NCBI RefSeq assembly: GCF_021412625.1
Contig: NZ_JAKCFI010000013.1
Location: 1 to 64,000, forward strand
DNA from: Myxococcus stipitatus
Lineage (GTDB): Bacteria; Myxococcota; Myxococcia; Myxococcales; Myxococcaceae
Direction: 5' to 3'
Length of the DNA stretch: 64,000 nucleotides
Shown: piece by piece, positions 18,572 through 27,535 of the stretch
Position numbering within the stretch: position 1 is the first letter of the stretch
How the letters are laid out: each line of letters begins with the position of its first letter
Notes under the pieces: model-generated
The model's database searches: none
Told to the model about the DNA's origin: nothing
The model's input: the letters and a program-made list of their open reading frames with translations, nothing else
Position numbers and translations under genes: made by a program

Positions 18572-18874
18572 ATGACGCCGAGGCCCGCGCCCCGACGCTG
18601 CGCCACCTGTGGACGCGAGCTGGAGGCGCGCGAGGTGTACTACCGCTTCCACCTCGTCCTCCAGGGCGAGCAGGACCTGGTGGACCCCGCGCCGGACGAT
18701 GACGAGGGCGAGTCGCTGGAGGCGCTGGTGGAGCGGCTCGCGCGCGCCCCGGAGGACCCGCGCGAACTGGAGGAGCAGGTCCACTGGGAGCGCTCGGGCG
18801 TGGTGTGTGGCGCCTGTCGCGCGGTGGTGGTGCGGACGCTGACGCCCCCCGTGGAGGGCGCCGGTCCTCATTGA
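18572..18874 (+). CDS. Small double-CxxC zinc-ribbon protein
   Basis: 100-aa acidic cytoplasmic protein from ATG 18572, with a GGAG ribosome-binding element just upstream. CATCGRELEAREVYYRF near the N terminus and VVCGACRAVVVR near the C terminus supply two CxxC pairs that should bind one zinc. The middle is very acidic (DPAPDDDEGESLE). I do not recognise a named family. It resembles small zinc-ribbon hypothetical proteins, and a nucleic-acid or protein-binding role is only a guess. It is convergent with the S8 protease gene. Confidence 0.7.
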   Translation: MTPRPAPRRCATCGRELEAREVYYRFHLVLQGEQDLVDPAPDDDEGESLEALVERLARAPEDPRELEEQVHWERSGVVCGACRAVVVRTLTPPVEGAGPH

Positions 18875-18911
18875 TGTCCGGTTGCCGCGAGGCTCACGGT
18901 GTCGCGGACAC

Positions 18912-20912
18912 CTATCGGCTGGAGGGCTTCACGGCGAAGGCCAGGTCATCGTGGTCCACCCAGTCGTCCGGCGTGCAGCTCTGGAGCGCGTCCCGGTGGG
19001 AGAAGATGCCGCGGATGGCCTGGAGACCCCCTGTCGGGAGGGTGAACGTGGTCGACAGCTCCTGGAGGCCCATCTCCGAGGTCGGGAGCTGGGCGAGGTG
19101 GGTCCAGTTCGGCTGGCGAGCGTCCACGGCGTGGAAGAGGCCGAGCTGCTCATAGCCGGGGACGAGCACATGGACCCACGCGGAGACCTTCACCTGCTTG
19201 CCGGCGGCCAGGGGGCTTCCATCGAGCGTCGCGACGCGCAGCCGCTCCAGCGACGAGGTCCCCAGGTACTGGCCCGCGTCCCCATCCGGGCAGCTCGAGG
19301 CCAGCGTGTTGGGGGCGTTGCGCTCGGGGCCCACGGCGCCCATGCCCTCGACGAGCCGCCCGGTGTCGCACGCGGGCGTGGAGGCCGAGCACGTGGGCGC
19401 GAGGAGCCTCGGGTCGAAGTCGGCGATGCCCGGGTTGCGCACCGTCACCAGCACGGAGTCGCTCCGCCGGACGTTGAGCCCGGCGTCATAGGCGCGGACC
19501 TCCACGCGGGCCTGTCCGTTGAACTCCCGCGTGGTGTCCCAGGCCAGCTCGAACGGCGGCGTCTCGTCGCTCAGGCGGTGGTGGCCGTCGACCCAGAGGT
19601 CGACGCGACGCACGGAGGTCTCGCCGTCCCAGGCGAGCATCCGCACGCGCACCGTGTCCCGCACCACCGCGCCCGCCCAGGGCGTGAGGAGGAGGACGTT
19701 CGGCGGGCGGCTGTCCCAGGTCATGGGCACGACGTCGTTCTGGAGCAGCAGGTCCGGCGAGTCGGGCCCCACCTCCGACACGCGGCCGGGCGCGGCGGCG
19801 CCGATGAGCGCGGCGGCGACCTGGGCCGGCGTGGCCGAGGGACGCGCAGCGAGGAAGAGCGCGGCCGCGCCCGCGACGTGGGGCGTGGCCATGGAGGTGC
19901 CCGACCGCACCTCCGTCGCGTCGTCGTCCGCGATGTCGGCGGAGCGAATTTCGTCCCCGGGGGCGAACAGGTCGACGCAGGGGCCGTAGTTGGAGAACGA
20001 GGCGCGGTGGTCGTCCGCGCGGGTCGCGCCCACCGTGAGGACCTCCTCGACACGGGCGGGTGAGCCGCCGCACGCGTCCTCGCTGCGATTGCCCGCCGCG
20101 GCGACGATGGTGACGCCCGCGGCGAGGGTGTTGCGCACCGCCTGGTCCAGGGCCTCGGACGGCTCCAGGATCAGGCTCAGGTTCGCCACCGCGGGGGACT
20201 CGTGGTTCGCGGCGATCCAATCCAGGCCCGCGATGACGCCGGACGTCGTGCCCTCGCCCTCGCAGTCCAGCACGCGCACGGCGTGGAGCGTCACGCCGGG
20301 GGCCACGCCCCAGGTGGTTCCACCCAGGGTGGCCGCGACGTGGGTGCCATGGCCATGACAGTCCTCCGCGGCCCCTCCTGGCTCGAGGCCATCGAAGCCC
20401 GCCCCCATCCGGCCGGCGAACTCCGAATGGGTGCTCCGGATGCCGGTGTCGACCACGTACCCATGCACGCCAGCGCCCGTGCCCGCCGCGCGATAGAGGC
20501 CGTCGAGCGGCAGGTCCCGCTGATCGACCCGATCCAGGCCCCAGCTGGACACGGGCCGCTGTCCGCTCACGCGCACCCGCGCATCCCGTTCGACGAGGGC
20601 GACGCGGGGATCCGCTCGGAGCGCCGCGGCGCGGGGTTCGTCGAGGTCCGCGACGAAGGCCGGGAGGACATGGCTGAACGTCCGCATCACGCGCGTCTCG
20701 TGGTCCCTGGCGATGTCCAGGGCCTGCTGGCGCACGGCCTTGGCCTGCACCCGCCCGTCGGGGGAAGACGGCGCGAGGACCACGATGTAGCGCTGGGCCG
20801 TCGGGGGCGCCGCGGCCTCCCGTTCCGGTCCGGCCTCGTCCACGGAACCGGCGCAGGCCCCGGTCAGGGCGAGGAAGGCGAGGCTGCAGAGACTCCAGGG
20901 TGACTTCCGCAT
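18912..20912 (-). CDS. Secreted S8 (subtilisin/proteinase K-like) serine protease lipoprotein
   Basis: 666-aa exported endopeptidase. Signal peptide SLCSLAFLALTGAC (Cys20) predicts lipidation. Residues about 40-112 are an I9 propeptide inhibitor (YIVVLAPSS...VALVERD). The S8 domain is about 120-400 with a full triad: D155 (GYVVDTGI), H188 (HGHGTHVA) and S340 (SGTSMATPHVAG). AAAGN near 272 supplies the oxyanion asparagine. After it come an Ig-like domain (about 405-500, WVDGHHRLSDETPPFEL) and a ~145-aa C-terminal beta domain with paired cysteines, possibly for substrate or surface binding. The likely role is extracellular protein degradation, typical of predatory myxobacteria. It is divergent from the ferritin-like gene. 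Confidence 0.93.
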   Translation of the reverse strand: MRKSPWSLCSLAFLALTGACAGSVDEAGPEREAAAPPTAQRYIVVLAPSSPDGRVQAKAVRQQALDIARDHETRVMRTFSHVLPAFVADLDEPRAAALRADPRVALVERDARVRVSGQRPVSSWGLDRVDQRDLPLDGLYRAAGTGAGVHGYVVDTGIRSTHSEFAGRMGAGFDGLEPGGAAEDCHGHGTHVAATLGGTTWGVAPGVTLHAVRVLDCEGEGTTSGVIAGLDWIAANHESPAVANLSLILEPSEALDQAVRNTLAAGVTIVAAAGNRSEDACGGSPARVEEVLTVGATRADDHRASFSNYGPCVDLFAPGDEIRSADIADDDATEVRSGTSMATPHVAGAAALFLAARPSATPAQVAAALIGAAAPGRVSEVGPDSPDLLLQNDVVPMTWDSRPPNVLLLTPWAGAVVRDTVRVRMLAWDGETSVRRVDLWVDGHHRLSDETPPFELAWDTTREFNGQARVEVRAYDAGLNVRRSDSVLVTVRNPGIADFDPRLLAPTCSASTPACDTGRLVEGMGAVGPERNAPNTLASSCPDGDAGQYLGTSSLERLRVATLDGSPLAAGKQVKVSAWVHVLVPGYEQLGLFHAVDARQPNWTHLAQLPTSEMGLQELSTTFTLPTGGLQAIRGIFSHRDALQSCTPDDWVDHDDLAFAVKPSSR

Positions 20913-21173
20913 GAGGTGTCCATCCAGATGTCCGCGCGCACGTCCCCCAGGGTGAAGGATTCACCGGGAGCGGGGCGGAGTCGTCGTGTTGAGCGCGCTT
21001 GGTCGCCGGCGTGCGCGGCGGCGATCAATCTTTCGCCGCCCCCTCAACTTTCTGAGCGGAGCAGGGCGGAAATCTCGGGTTTTCATGGCGCATCCCTGGG
21101 GGTTCGCAGGGAATGTCTCGATGGCACCGTGATTGCTGTCGCCCATGCGAACCCGTTGTCGGGGGCGTTGCCC

Positions 21174-22487
21174 ATGGACTCGAAGCAACTGCGACTGTTG
21201 TTCTCCCGGGCGCTCCGGGTCTCGCTGGTGTCGCCGTTGGCGCTGGCGGGGTGTGATGAAGGAAGCGCCGACCTGAAGGGCTATGTCGCGCCGGCCTGTG
21301 AGAACGGGTCGGTCGCGGTGGCGGGCGTGACGGCTCCCTCCGCACCGGACTACGTCCAACTGCGCATCATGTACGGTCCGACGAGCACCGCGGGGCGGCT
21401 GTCGTCCTCGGGGACGCCGTGCGCGACGGCCACCCAGCCCGCGACGTGTGAGGCGGCGCTCGCGGCGTTGAGCCCGGAGCATGGCTTCGGTTCACCCTGT
21501 CAGGCCATGTGCGGCGACTACTTCCTCGCGACGACGAAGGGCGACGAGGTCTCCGCCGTCGACTCGCAGGCCGCGCTCAAGGCGTTCCTGGGCACCGTCG
21601 ATACCCCCGAGGAGGCCGTGCTGCTCGCCATCTCGGAGGGCTACAGCGTGAGCTGCCTCGAGCTCGAGAAGGGCGCCGTCAAGGCGATGGGGGCGGACTC
21701 CTTCCGCGTCATCGGCACCCGGGGGTTCGCGTGCGGAGAGGGCACGTCGCTGGACCAGTACGTGCTCCAGGTGGCGTCGACGGGCGAGGTGCTGGAGGTG
21801 GAGCACCACGTGCTCGAACGGGGTGAGAAGGGCTGCACGGTGGGCCGCATCCCGGTGGGGCTGCGCACGGACGGCGCGGTGGTCTGCGAGGACGTCCTCG
21901 GGCGCCATTTCGCGGTCATCGCCCACCTGGAGGCCGCGTCCATCCATGCTTTCCTGCGGCTGCGCGAGGAGCTGGCGCTGCACGGCGCGGACGTCGCGCT
22001 CCAGCACGCCGCCCTGCGCAGCGCGTTGGAGGAGGTCCAGCACACGCGGGTCAGTCGACGCCTGGCGGCCCGCCATGGGGCGACCGCCGAGGTGCCCCGC
22101 GTGGAGGCGCTGCCGCCGCGCTCGCTGTACGAGGTGGCGCTGGACAACGCGGTGGAGGGCTGCGTGCGCGAGACGTTCGGCGCGCTGGTGGCGCACCACC
22201 AGGCCCTGCACGCGCGGGACGAGGAGGTCCGTTCGGCCATGTCCCGCATCGCCGAGGACGAGACGCGCCACGCGGAGCTGTCCTGGGAGATCGACCGCTG
22301 GGCCGCCGTGAAGCTGCCGGACGCCGAACGCGACGCCATCCGCGCCGCCCGGTCGCGCGCGGTGCAGGCGCTGCGCGCGGAGCTGGCCGAGCCGGTGGAC
22401 CCGGTGCTCGTCACCCAGGCGGGGCTTCCCTCGGCCGAGGTGGCCGTGGCGATGCTGGACTCGCTCTCCCAGGAGCTGTGGACATGA
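21174..22487 (+). CDS. Ferritin-like diiron lipoprotein
   Basis: 437 aa from ATG 21174. The signal peptide ends at lipobox LAGC (Cys27), so the protein is predicted outside the cytoplasm. Residues 28-240 form a cysteine-rich N-terminal region of unknown fold (for example SPCQAMCGDYF and GFACGEG). Residues about 243-380 form a four-helix ferritin-like domain with a complete apparent diiron ligand set: E253 (AHLEAASIHAF), E287xxH290 (EEVQH), E328/E333 (NAVEGCVRETFGA) and E363xxH366 (EDETRHAE). Most ferritin-like enzymes are cytoplasmic, so a lipidated one is unusual; some myxobacterial lipoproteins share this plan. Oxidase or peroxide-related chemistry is possible but unproven. It ends 7 bp from the convergent sigma-factor gene. 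Confidence 0.8.
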   Translation: MDSKQLRLLFSRALRVSLVSPLALAGCDEGSADLKGYVAPACENGSVAVAGVTAPSAPDYVQLRIMYGPTSTAGRLSSSGTPCATATQPATCEAALAALSPEHGFGSPCQAMCGDYFLATTKGDEVSAVDSQAALKAFLGTVDTPEEAVLLAISEGYSVSCLELEKGAVKAMGADSFRVIGTRGFACGEGTSLDQYVLQVASTGEVLEVEHHVLERGEKGCTVGRIPVGLRTDGAVVCEDVLGRHFAVIAHLEAASIHAFLRLREELALHGADVALQHAALRSALEEVQHTRVSRRLAARHGATAEVPRVEALPPRSLYEVALDNAVEGCVRETFGALVAHHQALHARDEEVRSAMSRIAEDETRHAELSWEIDRWAAVKLPDAERDAIRAARSRAVQALRAELAEPVDPVLVTQAGLPSAEVAVAMLDSLSQELWT

Positions 22488-22494
22488 CGGAGGC

Positions 22495-23754
22495 CTAAGG
22501 GGACGAGAGGACCTCGCGCAGCCGCTCCTCGAGGAAGCGCCGCTCCGGCGCGGTGCGCACCAGCGCGAGGGCCCGGCGATAGGCCACCGCGGCCTCCGCG
22601 CCTCGGCCCATGCGGCGCAGCAGGTCCGCGCGGGCCGCGGGTAGCAGGTAGTACTCGGTCAGCCTCCCCGAGGCCTCCAGGTCGTCCACCAGCGCGAGCC
22701 CCTGCTCGGGGCCGCGCGCCATGGCCACCGCCGCCGCGCGGTTGAGCTCCACCACGGGGCCCGGCGCGAGCACACAGAGCCGGTCATAGAGCGCGGCGAT
22801 CTGCTCCCAGTCCGTGTCCTCGGGTCGCGCGGCCCGCGCGTGCAGCGCGGCGATGGCGGCCTGGTGGGTGAAGACGCCCCGGGCCCCCAACGCGAGCGCC
22901 GCGTCGAGCTGGGCGAGGCCCTCCGTCATCTGCTCCCGGTCCCAGAGCGCGCGGTCCTGCCGGTCCAACAGGACGAGCCCGCCGTCCGCCGACACCCGGG
23001 CCCGGCGCCGGGAGTGGTGCAGCAGCATGAGCGCCAGCAGCGAGGCCACCTCGGCCTGCTGGGGCAGGAGCGAGCGGGCCAGCCGGCCCAGCCGCAGGGC
23101 CTCCGCGCACAGGTCCACGCGGAGCAGCTCGTCGCCCTCCGTCGCGGCATAGCCTTCGGAGAACAGCAGGTAGAGGGTATGGAGCACCCCTTGGGTGCGC
23201 TCCCCGAGCGCGTCCACCTCCGGGACGACGTAGGGGATGCGCGCGTCGCGGATCTTCCGCTGGGCGCGGACGAGCCGCTGCGCCATCGTCGCCGTAGGGA
23301 CGAGGAAGGCGCGCGCCACCTCCTCCGTCGTCAGGCCGCACAGCGTGCGCAGCGCGAGCGCGACCTGGGCCTCCTGCCCGAGCGCCGGATGGCAGCAGGT
23401 GAAGAGGAGCCGGAGCGAGTCGTCGGGCGTGTCGCGCCAGTCCGCTTCGTCCAGGGCGGGGGCGGACGACTGCTCCACCCGCGCCCGCGTCTCCAGCGTG
23501 TCCACGCGGGCCGCGAGCCGGACGTCGCGCCGCACCCGGTCCACCGCCTTGTGGTGGGCCGTGCGCATGAGCCACGCCCGGGGCTCCGCGGGGATTCCCG
23601 CTCGGGGCCATTGCTGGAGCGCCGCCGCGAAGGCTTCCTGGACGACCTCCTCCGCGGCGGCGAAGTCCCCGCCCATCAGCCGGATGACCCGCGCCACGAT
23701 GGGGCCGTAGTCCCCGCGGTGGGTCCGCTCGAGGATGGACGGGAGGTCCTCCAT
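22495..23754 (-). CDS. ECF sigma factor, ECF42/SigJ-type with C-terminal DUF6596/TPR extension
   Basis: 419-aa RNA polymerase sigma factor. Region 2 lies at about 10-75 (GDFAAAEEVVQEAFAAALQQW, PRAWLMRTAHHKAVDRVRR) and region 4 at about 110-165 (LRTLCGLTTEEVARAFLV with the HTH). A ~250-aa helical extension carries the conserved LYLLFSEGY and LLALMLLHHSRR motifs of the ECF42 group, followed by TPR-like helices. No transmembrane segment or anti-sigma gene is present. In ECF42 systems the sigma factor is paired with YCII/DGPF-domain proteins rather than an anti-sigma, and that partner lies 6 bp upstream here. Targets are usually the partner gene itself and stress or antibiotic-related genes. Confidence 0.93.
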   Translation of the reverse strand: MEDLPSILERTHRGDYGPIVARVIRLMGGDFAAAEEVVQEAFAAALQQWPRAGIPAEPRAWLMRTAHHKAVDRVRRDVRLAARVDTLETRARVEQSSAPALDEADWRDTPDDSLRLLFTCCHPALGQEAQVALALRTLCGLTTEEVARAFLVPTATMAQRLVRAQRKIRDARIPYVVPEVDALGERTQGVLHTLYLLFSEGYAATEGDELLRVDLCAEALRLGRLARSLLPQQAEVASLLALMLLHHSRRRARVSADGGLVLLDRQDRALWDREQMTEGLAQLDAALALGARGVFTHQAAIAALHARAARPEDTDWEQIAALYDRLCVLAPGPVVELNRAAAVAMARGPEQGLALVDDLEASGRLTEYYLLPAARADLLRRMGRGAEAAVAYRRALALVRTAPERRFLEERLREVLSSP

Positions 23755-23760
23755 GGGGCT

Positions 23761-24123
23761 TCAGCCCGCGGACTGGGCGAAGTCCAGGATGGGACGCACC
23801 TCGATGGTGCCCCACCTCGCGCTGGGCAGGCGCGCGGCCATGGCAATGGCCTCGTCGAGGTCCTTCGCCTCCACCAGGTAGAAGCCCCCGAGCTGCTCCC
23901 GCGTCTCCGCGAAGGGGCCGTCCGTCGTCAGCCGCTTCCCGTCGCGGATGCGCACCGAGGTGGCCGCCGTCGTGGGCTGGAGGGCCTCGCCGGCGATGAA
24001 GTTGCCGCTCTTCTGGATGGCGTCGGTGATGGCGAAGCACTCGTCGAGGATCTGCTTCGACTCGGCCTCGGGCAGCGACTCCCACTGCTTCTCGTTCTCG
24101 TAGATGGCCAGCAGGTACTTCAT
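23761..24123 (-). CDS. YCII-related DGPF-domain protein, ECF42 partner
   Basis: 120-aa cytoplasmic protein of the YciI/DGPF family. MKYLLAIYENEKQW is the usual N terminus and TDGPFAETREQLGGFYLVE contains the DGPF signature. It is the first gene of a two-gene operon with the ECF42-type sigma factor (6-bp gap). Such proteins are dimeric ferredoxin-fold units whose exact biochemical role is unclear, and they are thought to modulate or be controlled by the sigma factor. The promoter should lie in 24124-24228. Confidence 0.93.
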   Translation of the reverse strand: MKYLLAIYENEKQWESLPEAESKQILDECFAITDAIQKSGNFIAGEALQPTTAATSVRIRDGKRLTTDGPFAETREQLGGFYLVEAKDLDEAIAMAARLPSARWGTIEVRPILDFAQSAG

Positions 24124-24228
24124 GAATAGGTCCTCACGGGTTCAAGGGGAGCAGGGGCTCCCACCTTCCGGTCGAATGGCCACCCGGGAATTCGACCGGG
24201 ATTTTCGCGGGGATTTCTCCGGAGGCGT

Positions 24229-25044
24229 TCAGCCGGGCTCGCCCAGGGGTGAGAAGTGGCTGAAGGGGCCGGGGCCCTTGCCCAGCGACAGCGGATGCTC
24301 CAGGGAGGTGGTGACGTGGGCCTTGGCGCGGCGGGTGGCCTCCAGCACGTCGTGCCCCAGGGCGAGCCACGCGGCGATGGAGGCGGACAGGGTGCAGCCC
24401 GTGCCATGGGTGTTCTGGGTCTTCACCGCGCGCAGATAGAGCGTCTCCATCCGCTCGCCGTCGAACCACACGTCCACGCCGCGCAGGTCGCCGGGCATGC
24501 CACCGCCCTTGACGAGCACCGTCCGGGGGCCGAGCCGGTGGATGCGCCGCGCGGCCTCTTGCATGTCCTCCAGCGTGCGCAGCTCCACGCCCGCGAGCAG
24601 CTCCGCCTCGTGGCGGTTGGGGGTGACGATGGCGGCGAGCGGGAGCAGGTGCTCCTTCAGTGCGCCCACGGCCGAGTCGTCGATGAGTCGCGCCCCGGCG
24701 CGGGACACCATGACCGGGTCCACGACCAGGGGAGCCAGGGCCAGGGACTTCAGCCGCCACGCCACCACGGAGATGATCTCCGCGTTGACGAGCATGCCGG
24801 CCTTGACGGCGCCGACCCGGAAGTCATCCGCCACGGCGTCGATTTGCGCGGCCACGGCGGCGGCCGGGAGCACGTCGACCCGGGTGACGCCGCGGGTGTT
24901 CTGCGCGGTGATGGCCGTCAGGGCGCTGGTGCCGTGGACGCGGTGGAACGAGAAGGTGTGGAGGTCCGCCTGGATGCCCGCGCCCCCGCCGCTGTCGGAG
25001 CCGGCGATGGTGAGCGCTGTCGGGACGGGCTGGGAGGTCTGCAT
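24229..25044 (-). CDS. thiD: Hydroxymethylpyrimidine/phosphomethylpyrimidine kinase ThiD
   Basis: Phosphorylates HMP and HMP-P to HMP-PP for thiamine synthesis in the cytoplasm. The 271-aa product from ATG 25044 (MQTSQPVPTALTIAGSDSGG) matches the family length; the in-frame extension to 25128 is not family-like. Ribokinase-fold signatures are SDSGGGAGIQADL (HMP/Mg site), VLVKGGGMPG, and NTHGTGCTLSASIAA (anion hole and catalytic Cys/Gly loop). No other thi gene is adjacent. I searched the ~100-bp leader for TPP-riboswitch cores (CTGAGA, ACCTGATC) and did not see them, although the leader has a GC-rich stem GGTGGcACCCACC. Confidence 0.95.
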   Translation of the reverse strand: MQTSQPVPTALTIAGSDSGGGAGIQADLHTFSFHRVHGTSALTAITAQNTRGVTRVDVLPAAAVAAQIDAVADDFRVGAVKAGMLVNAEIISVVAWRLKSLALAPLVVDPVMVSRAGARLIDDSAVGALKEHLLPLAAIVTPNRHEAELLAGVELRTLEDMQEAARRIHRLGPRTVLVKGGGMPGDLRGVDVWFDGERMETLYLRAVKTQNTHGTGCTLSASIAAWLALGHDVLEATRRAKAHVTTSLEHPLSLGKGPGPFSHFSPLGEPG

Positions 25045-25145
25045 GCGCCGCATGCTGGAGCAGCCCGCTGGTGGGTGCCACCCCAAACTCGTGGCCCCGG
25101 ACCCACCCGCTGCGGGCCCGGGGCTCACCGTGAGTCAAACGACCG

Positions 25146-25440
25146 TCAGATGACGGTGCCCGTGGTCAGGAAGACGACCTCGGCCGCGAGCACGTCGCCC
25201 AGAGGAAGGGCACGTAGTGCAGCACGCGCGCCGTGCCGCCCGGGGTGTCGCGGTCCATGTCCACCCGCTCGAACTCGCCGAAGTAGCCGTCGAGCTTGAA
25301 CGCGTCCATCGTGTCGCGCGCCAGCACCGCGGGCACGGTGCTCGTCGAGCCACTGGCCGTCACCACGTTGACGCGCATGTTGTGCACGCGGTGCCCCTTG
25401 CGCTGCGACAGCTCGAGGGACGCATCCACGTCGTTTGCTG
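25146..25440 (-). pseudogene. Frameshifted gene fragment, family unknown
   Basis: The minus strand encodes a protein-like stretch (VDASLELSQRKGHRVHN, MRVNVVTASGSTSTVPAVLA, FKLDGYFGEFERVDMDRD, ARVLHYVPF) up to about 25207. At CTCTGGGCGAC the frame breaks: the original frame ends in Cys/Arg/Ser-rich residues and a stop at about 25166. The adjacent frame reads on as LGDVLAAEVVFLTTGTVI and stops at TGA 25146-25148. A single-base change would therefore join them into one C terminus. No start or ribosome binding site is convincing upstream, and a hairpin at 25496-25532 bounds it, so it looks like the 3' end of a lost gene. Function unknown. Confidence 0.5.
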
Positions 25441-25495
25441 GCGAGCTGAACGGAGGCCGCGGGTTTCCTTCGTACGGCGGCTGGCGGCGAGCCAC

Positions 25496-25532
25496 GGCCG
25501 CGCCCCGGCTCGACCAGCGCCGGGGCGCGGCC
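25496..25532 (-). terminator. Strong hairpin after the LamG lipoprotein gene
   Basis: A perfect 13-bp inverted repeat, GGCCGCGCCCCGG/CCGGGGCGCGGCC, with an 11-nt loop begins 8 bp after the stop of the minus-strand LamG gene. No T-run is visible. It probably marks the transcript end. Confidence 0.6.
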
Positions 25533-25539
25533 CTGGTTG

Positions 25540-27186
25540 TCAGGGCAGGTTCATCGCGGCGACGTCGCAGGCGGTGAGCTCGCGGCCGTAGGTCCGGACA
25601 TCGTCGAACGACGCCGGAATGCTGGAGAAGGTGCCCAGGCAGGCCGGCAGTCTGCGACCGATGCGGAACGAACTGGCGCCCGTGAGGTTCGTCGGCGCGG
25701 CGCTGGTCGCGGAGCCGACCAACACGCCGTCGATGTACACCTTGAGCGAGGTCCCGCCGCGGGTATAGGCGACGTGGTGCCAGTCGCCGTCGTTGAGCGG
25801 CGATGGAGAGACGTTGACACCTGCGCCGTTGGTGCCTGCCGCGTCCTGGTAGATCTCGAGTGACGCTGCCGAGGTGCCGCCGGTGAGCCTTGCCGAGAGG
25901 TAGTTGCCCGCGCTCCCGACCACCCGGTTCCCGATGAGATCTCCGCTGCCGGGGCCGTTGAAGGTCGTCTTCAACCAATAGCTCACGGTGAAGGCGTCCG
26001 TCCCGAATTGCCCGGGCGCGAGGCCGAAGTCGACATGGGCGTTGAGGTCGCACTGCTGGGTGGGCGTGAGCGTGACGGCGCCGGAGCCGTCGAAGCTGAC
26101 CGTCCGCGACGCCGAACTGCCCAGCGTTCCGTTCGACGTGCCCGCCGAGTCCAGCGCCGTGCCGCCGCTGGCCTCGTCGAAGGTCCACCGGTGGGTGAGG
26201 CCGCTGGTCGTGTCGCCGACGAGCGGGCCACTGGTGCAGACTCCCTCCTGGCAGGTGTCCGGCTGGGTGCAGGCGTTGCCGTCGCTGCACGCCGTTCCAT
26301 TGGGGGCCGCCGGATGGGAGCACTGCCCGGTCGACGGATCACAGGTGCCCGCGATATGGCACGCGTCGAGAGGCTCACAGACCACCCCCGCGCAGAGGTC
26401 GGGCTCGCAGGTGTAGCTCCCGGGCGTGTTGACGCAGATTTCGCCCGGCGGGCAGTTCGCCGTCCCGTTGGCGCACTCGTCGATGTCGGTGCAGACGCTC
26501 GGCTGTCCCGCGCAGGTGTAGCCCGGCTCCACCTCACAGACGCTGTTGCAGCCATCTCCAGAGAGTTGATTGCCGTCGTCACAGACCTCGAATCCGCCCA
26601 GCACCCCATCACCACAGATGGGGCGTAGCGACGTCTCCACCGCGTCCACCAGGTAGAGCGCGAGAACCGAGCCCCGCAGGCGGACGTAGCGATAGGGCAT
26701 GTTCCCCGGGTACGTCGCCACCGCGATATGCGTTCCCAGGCCCAGCTCCACCAGGTGCAGCGGGCTGGAGCCGATGAAGGTCCCATCCGCCTTCAGGAAG
26801 TCCACCTGGGCGACCAGCGCCAGCGACAGGCCCTGGTAGTAGACGCGCAGGTCGCCGGTGCCTTCCTCGCCCTGGCCCAGGTCCAGCACCAGCGCCGTGT
26901 TGAGCAGGCCCAGCAGCGTCGCGGCCTGCCCGTCCGGAGCGCCCAGGGACGCGCTCGCGTTGAGCACCGTCGCCGTGGTGCCCGGCGCCACCGCGTCCGC
27001 ATACGGGTCCCACGTCAACGAGGCTTCCGGACGCGCATGCCGCAACGCCGCGTCATTCTCTTGCGACACCCCAGCTTGCGGAGGGCGGGCCTTTTCCTCC
27101 AGGGATTCCACACCACACGCCCCCAGCGACAAGGTCAGCGTCACGCACAGCCCCCACGACCACGGCATACCAGGACGGCTTCGCAT
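25540..27186 (-). CDS. DUF4215/EGF-like/LamG lipoprotein
   Basis: 548 aa from ATG 27186. Signal peptide LCVTLTLSLGAC gives lipidated Cys24. Residues about 60-188 form a beta domain (NASASLGAPDG, LDLGQGEEGTGDLRVYY). Residues 190-230 are a DUF4215/Myxo-disulfide repeat (CGDGVLGGFEVCDDGN, DGCNSVCEVEPGYTC). Residues 233-262 resemble a calcium-binding EGF module (DIDECANGTANCPPGEICVN). More Cys-rich sequence runs to 320. A LamG/concanavalin-like domain (about 330-548: HRWTFDEASGGTALDSAG, WHHVAYTRGGTSLKVYIDG) follows and probably binds glycans. No catalytic residues are seen. The architecture is typical of myxobacterial surface proteins. It is divergent from the glycosidase gene. Confidence 0.88.
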   Translation of the reverse strand: MRSRPGMPWSWGLCVTLTLSLGACGVESLEEKARPPQAGVSQENDAALRHARPEASLTWDPYADAVAPGTTATVLNASASLGAPDGQAATLLGLLNTALVLDLGQGEEGTGDLRVYYQGLSLALVAQVDFLKADGTFIGSSPLHLVELGLGTHIAVATYPGNMPYRYVRLRGSVLALYLVDAVETSLRPICGDGVLGGFEVCDDGNQLSGDGCNSVCEVEPGYTCAGQPSVCTDIDECANGTANCPPGEICVNTPGSYTCEPDLCAGVVCEPLDACHIAGTCDPSTGQCSHPAAPNGTACSDGNACTQPDTCQEGVCTSGPLVGDTTSGLTHRWTFDEASGGTALDSAGTSNGTLGSSASRTVSFDGSGAVTLTPTQQCDLNAHVDFGLAPGQFGTDAFTVSYWLKTTFNGPGSGDLIGNRVVGSAGNYLSARLTGGTSAASLEIYQDAAGTNGAGVNVSPSPLNDGDWHHVAYTRGGTSLKVYIDGVLVGSATSAAPTNLTGASSFRIGRRLPACLGTFSSIPASFDDVRTYGRELTACDVAAMNLP

Positions 27187-27535
27187 CGAATGTCTCCCCC
27201 CGAGGAGCAGGATGAAGCCCGGAATGGACCGCTCCCCCCTCGCGGAATGGATGACATTACTCCTGGCTCCCGACTGTTCGGCGCGCAACATATGGATGGC
27301 CAACGTTCGCTGGCGACCAGCCGACAAGCATTCGAGGGCCATCGACAGCACGTCAATGACATGCAGCTGCCCGTCTCGGCGAATCGACGGCCGTGATGGG
27401 AAGTGCGGCGGCGTGACTCACCGGTCCACGCGAACGGCTCAAACCCGGTGGACACCTCCTACACGCAATCTCTCTCGCAGGGTTGCCCCTTCCTCATCGT
27501 ACCGGTAGTGCTCCTTGGATTAGCATCCGCGCACC
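27187..27535. other. Divergent intergenic region
   Basis: 349 bp between the divergent LamG lipoprotein and glycoside hydrolase genes. It has no supported gene and is somewhat AT-richer than its surroundings, as expected for two promoters. I could not pick a clear -35/-10 pair. Confidence 0.4.

Noticed and set aside
25045..25145. Possible TPP riboswitch upstream of thiD
   Set aside because: The conserved CTGAGA and ACCTGA-type cores are not present; only a short GC-rich hairpin is seen.
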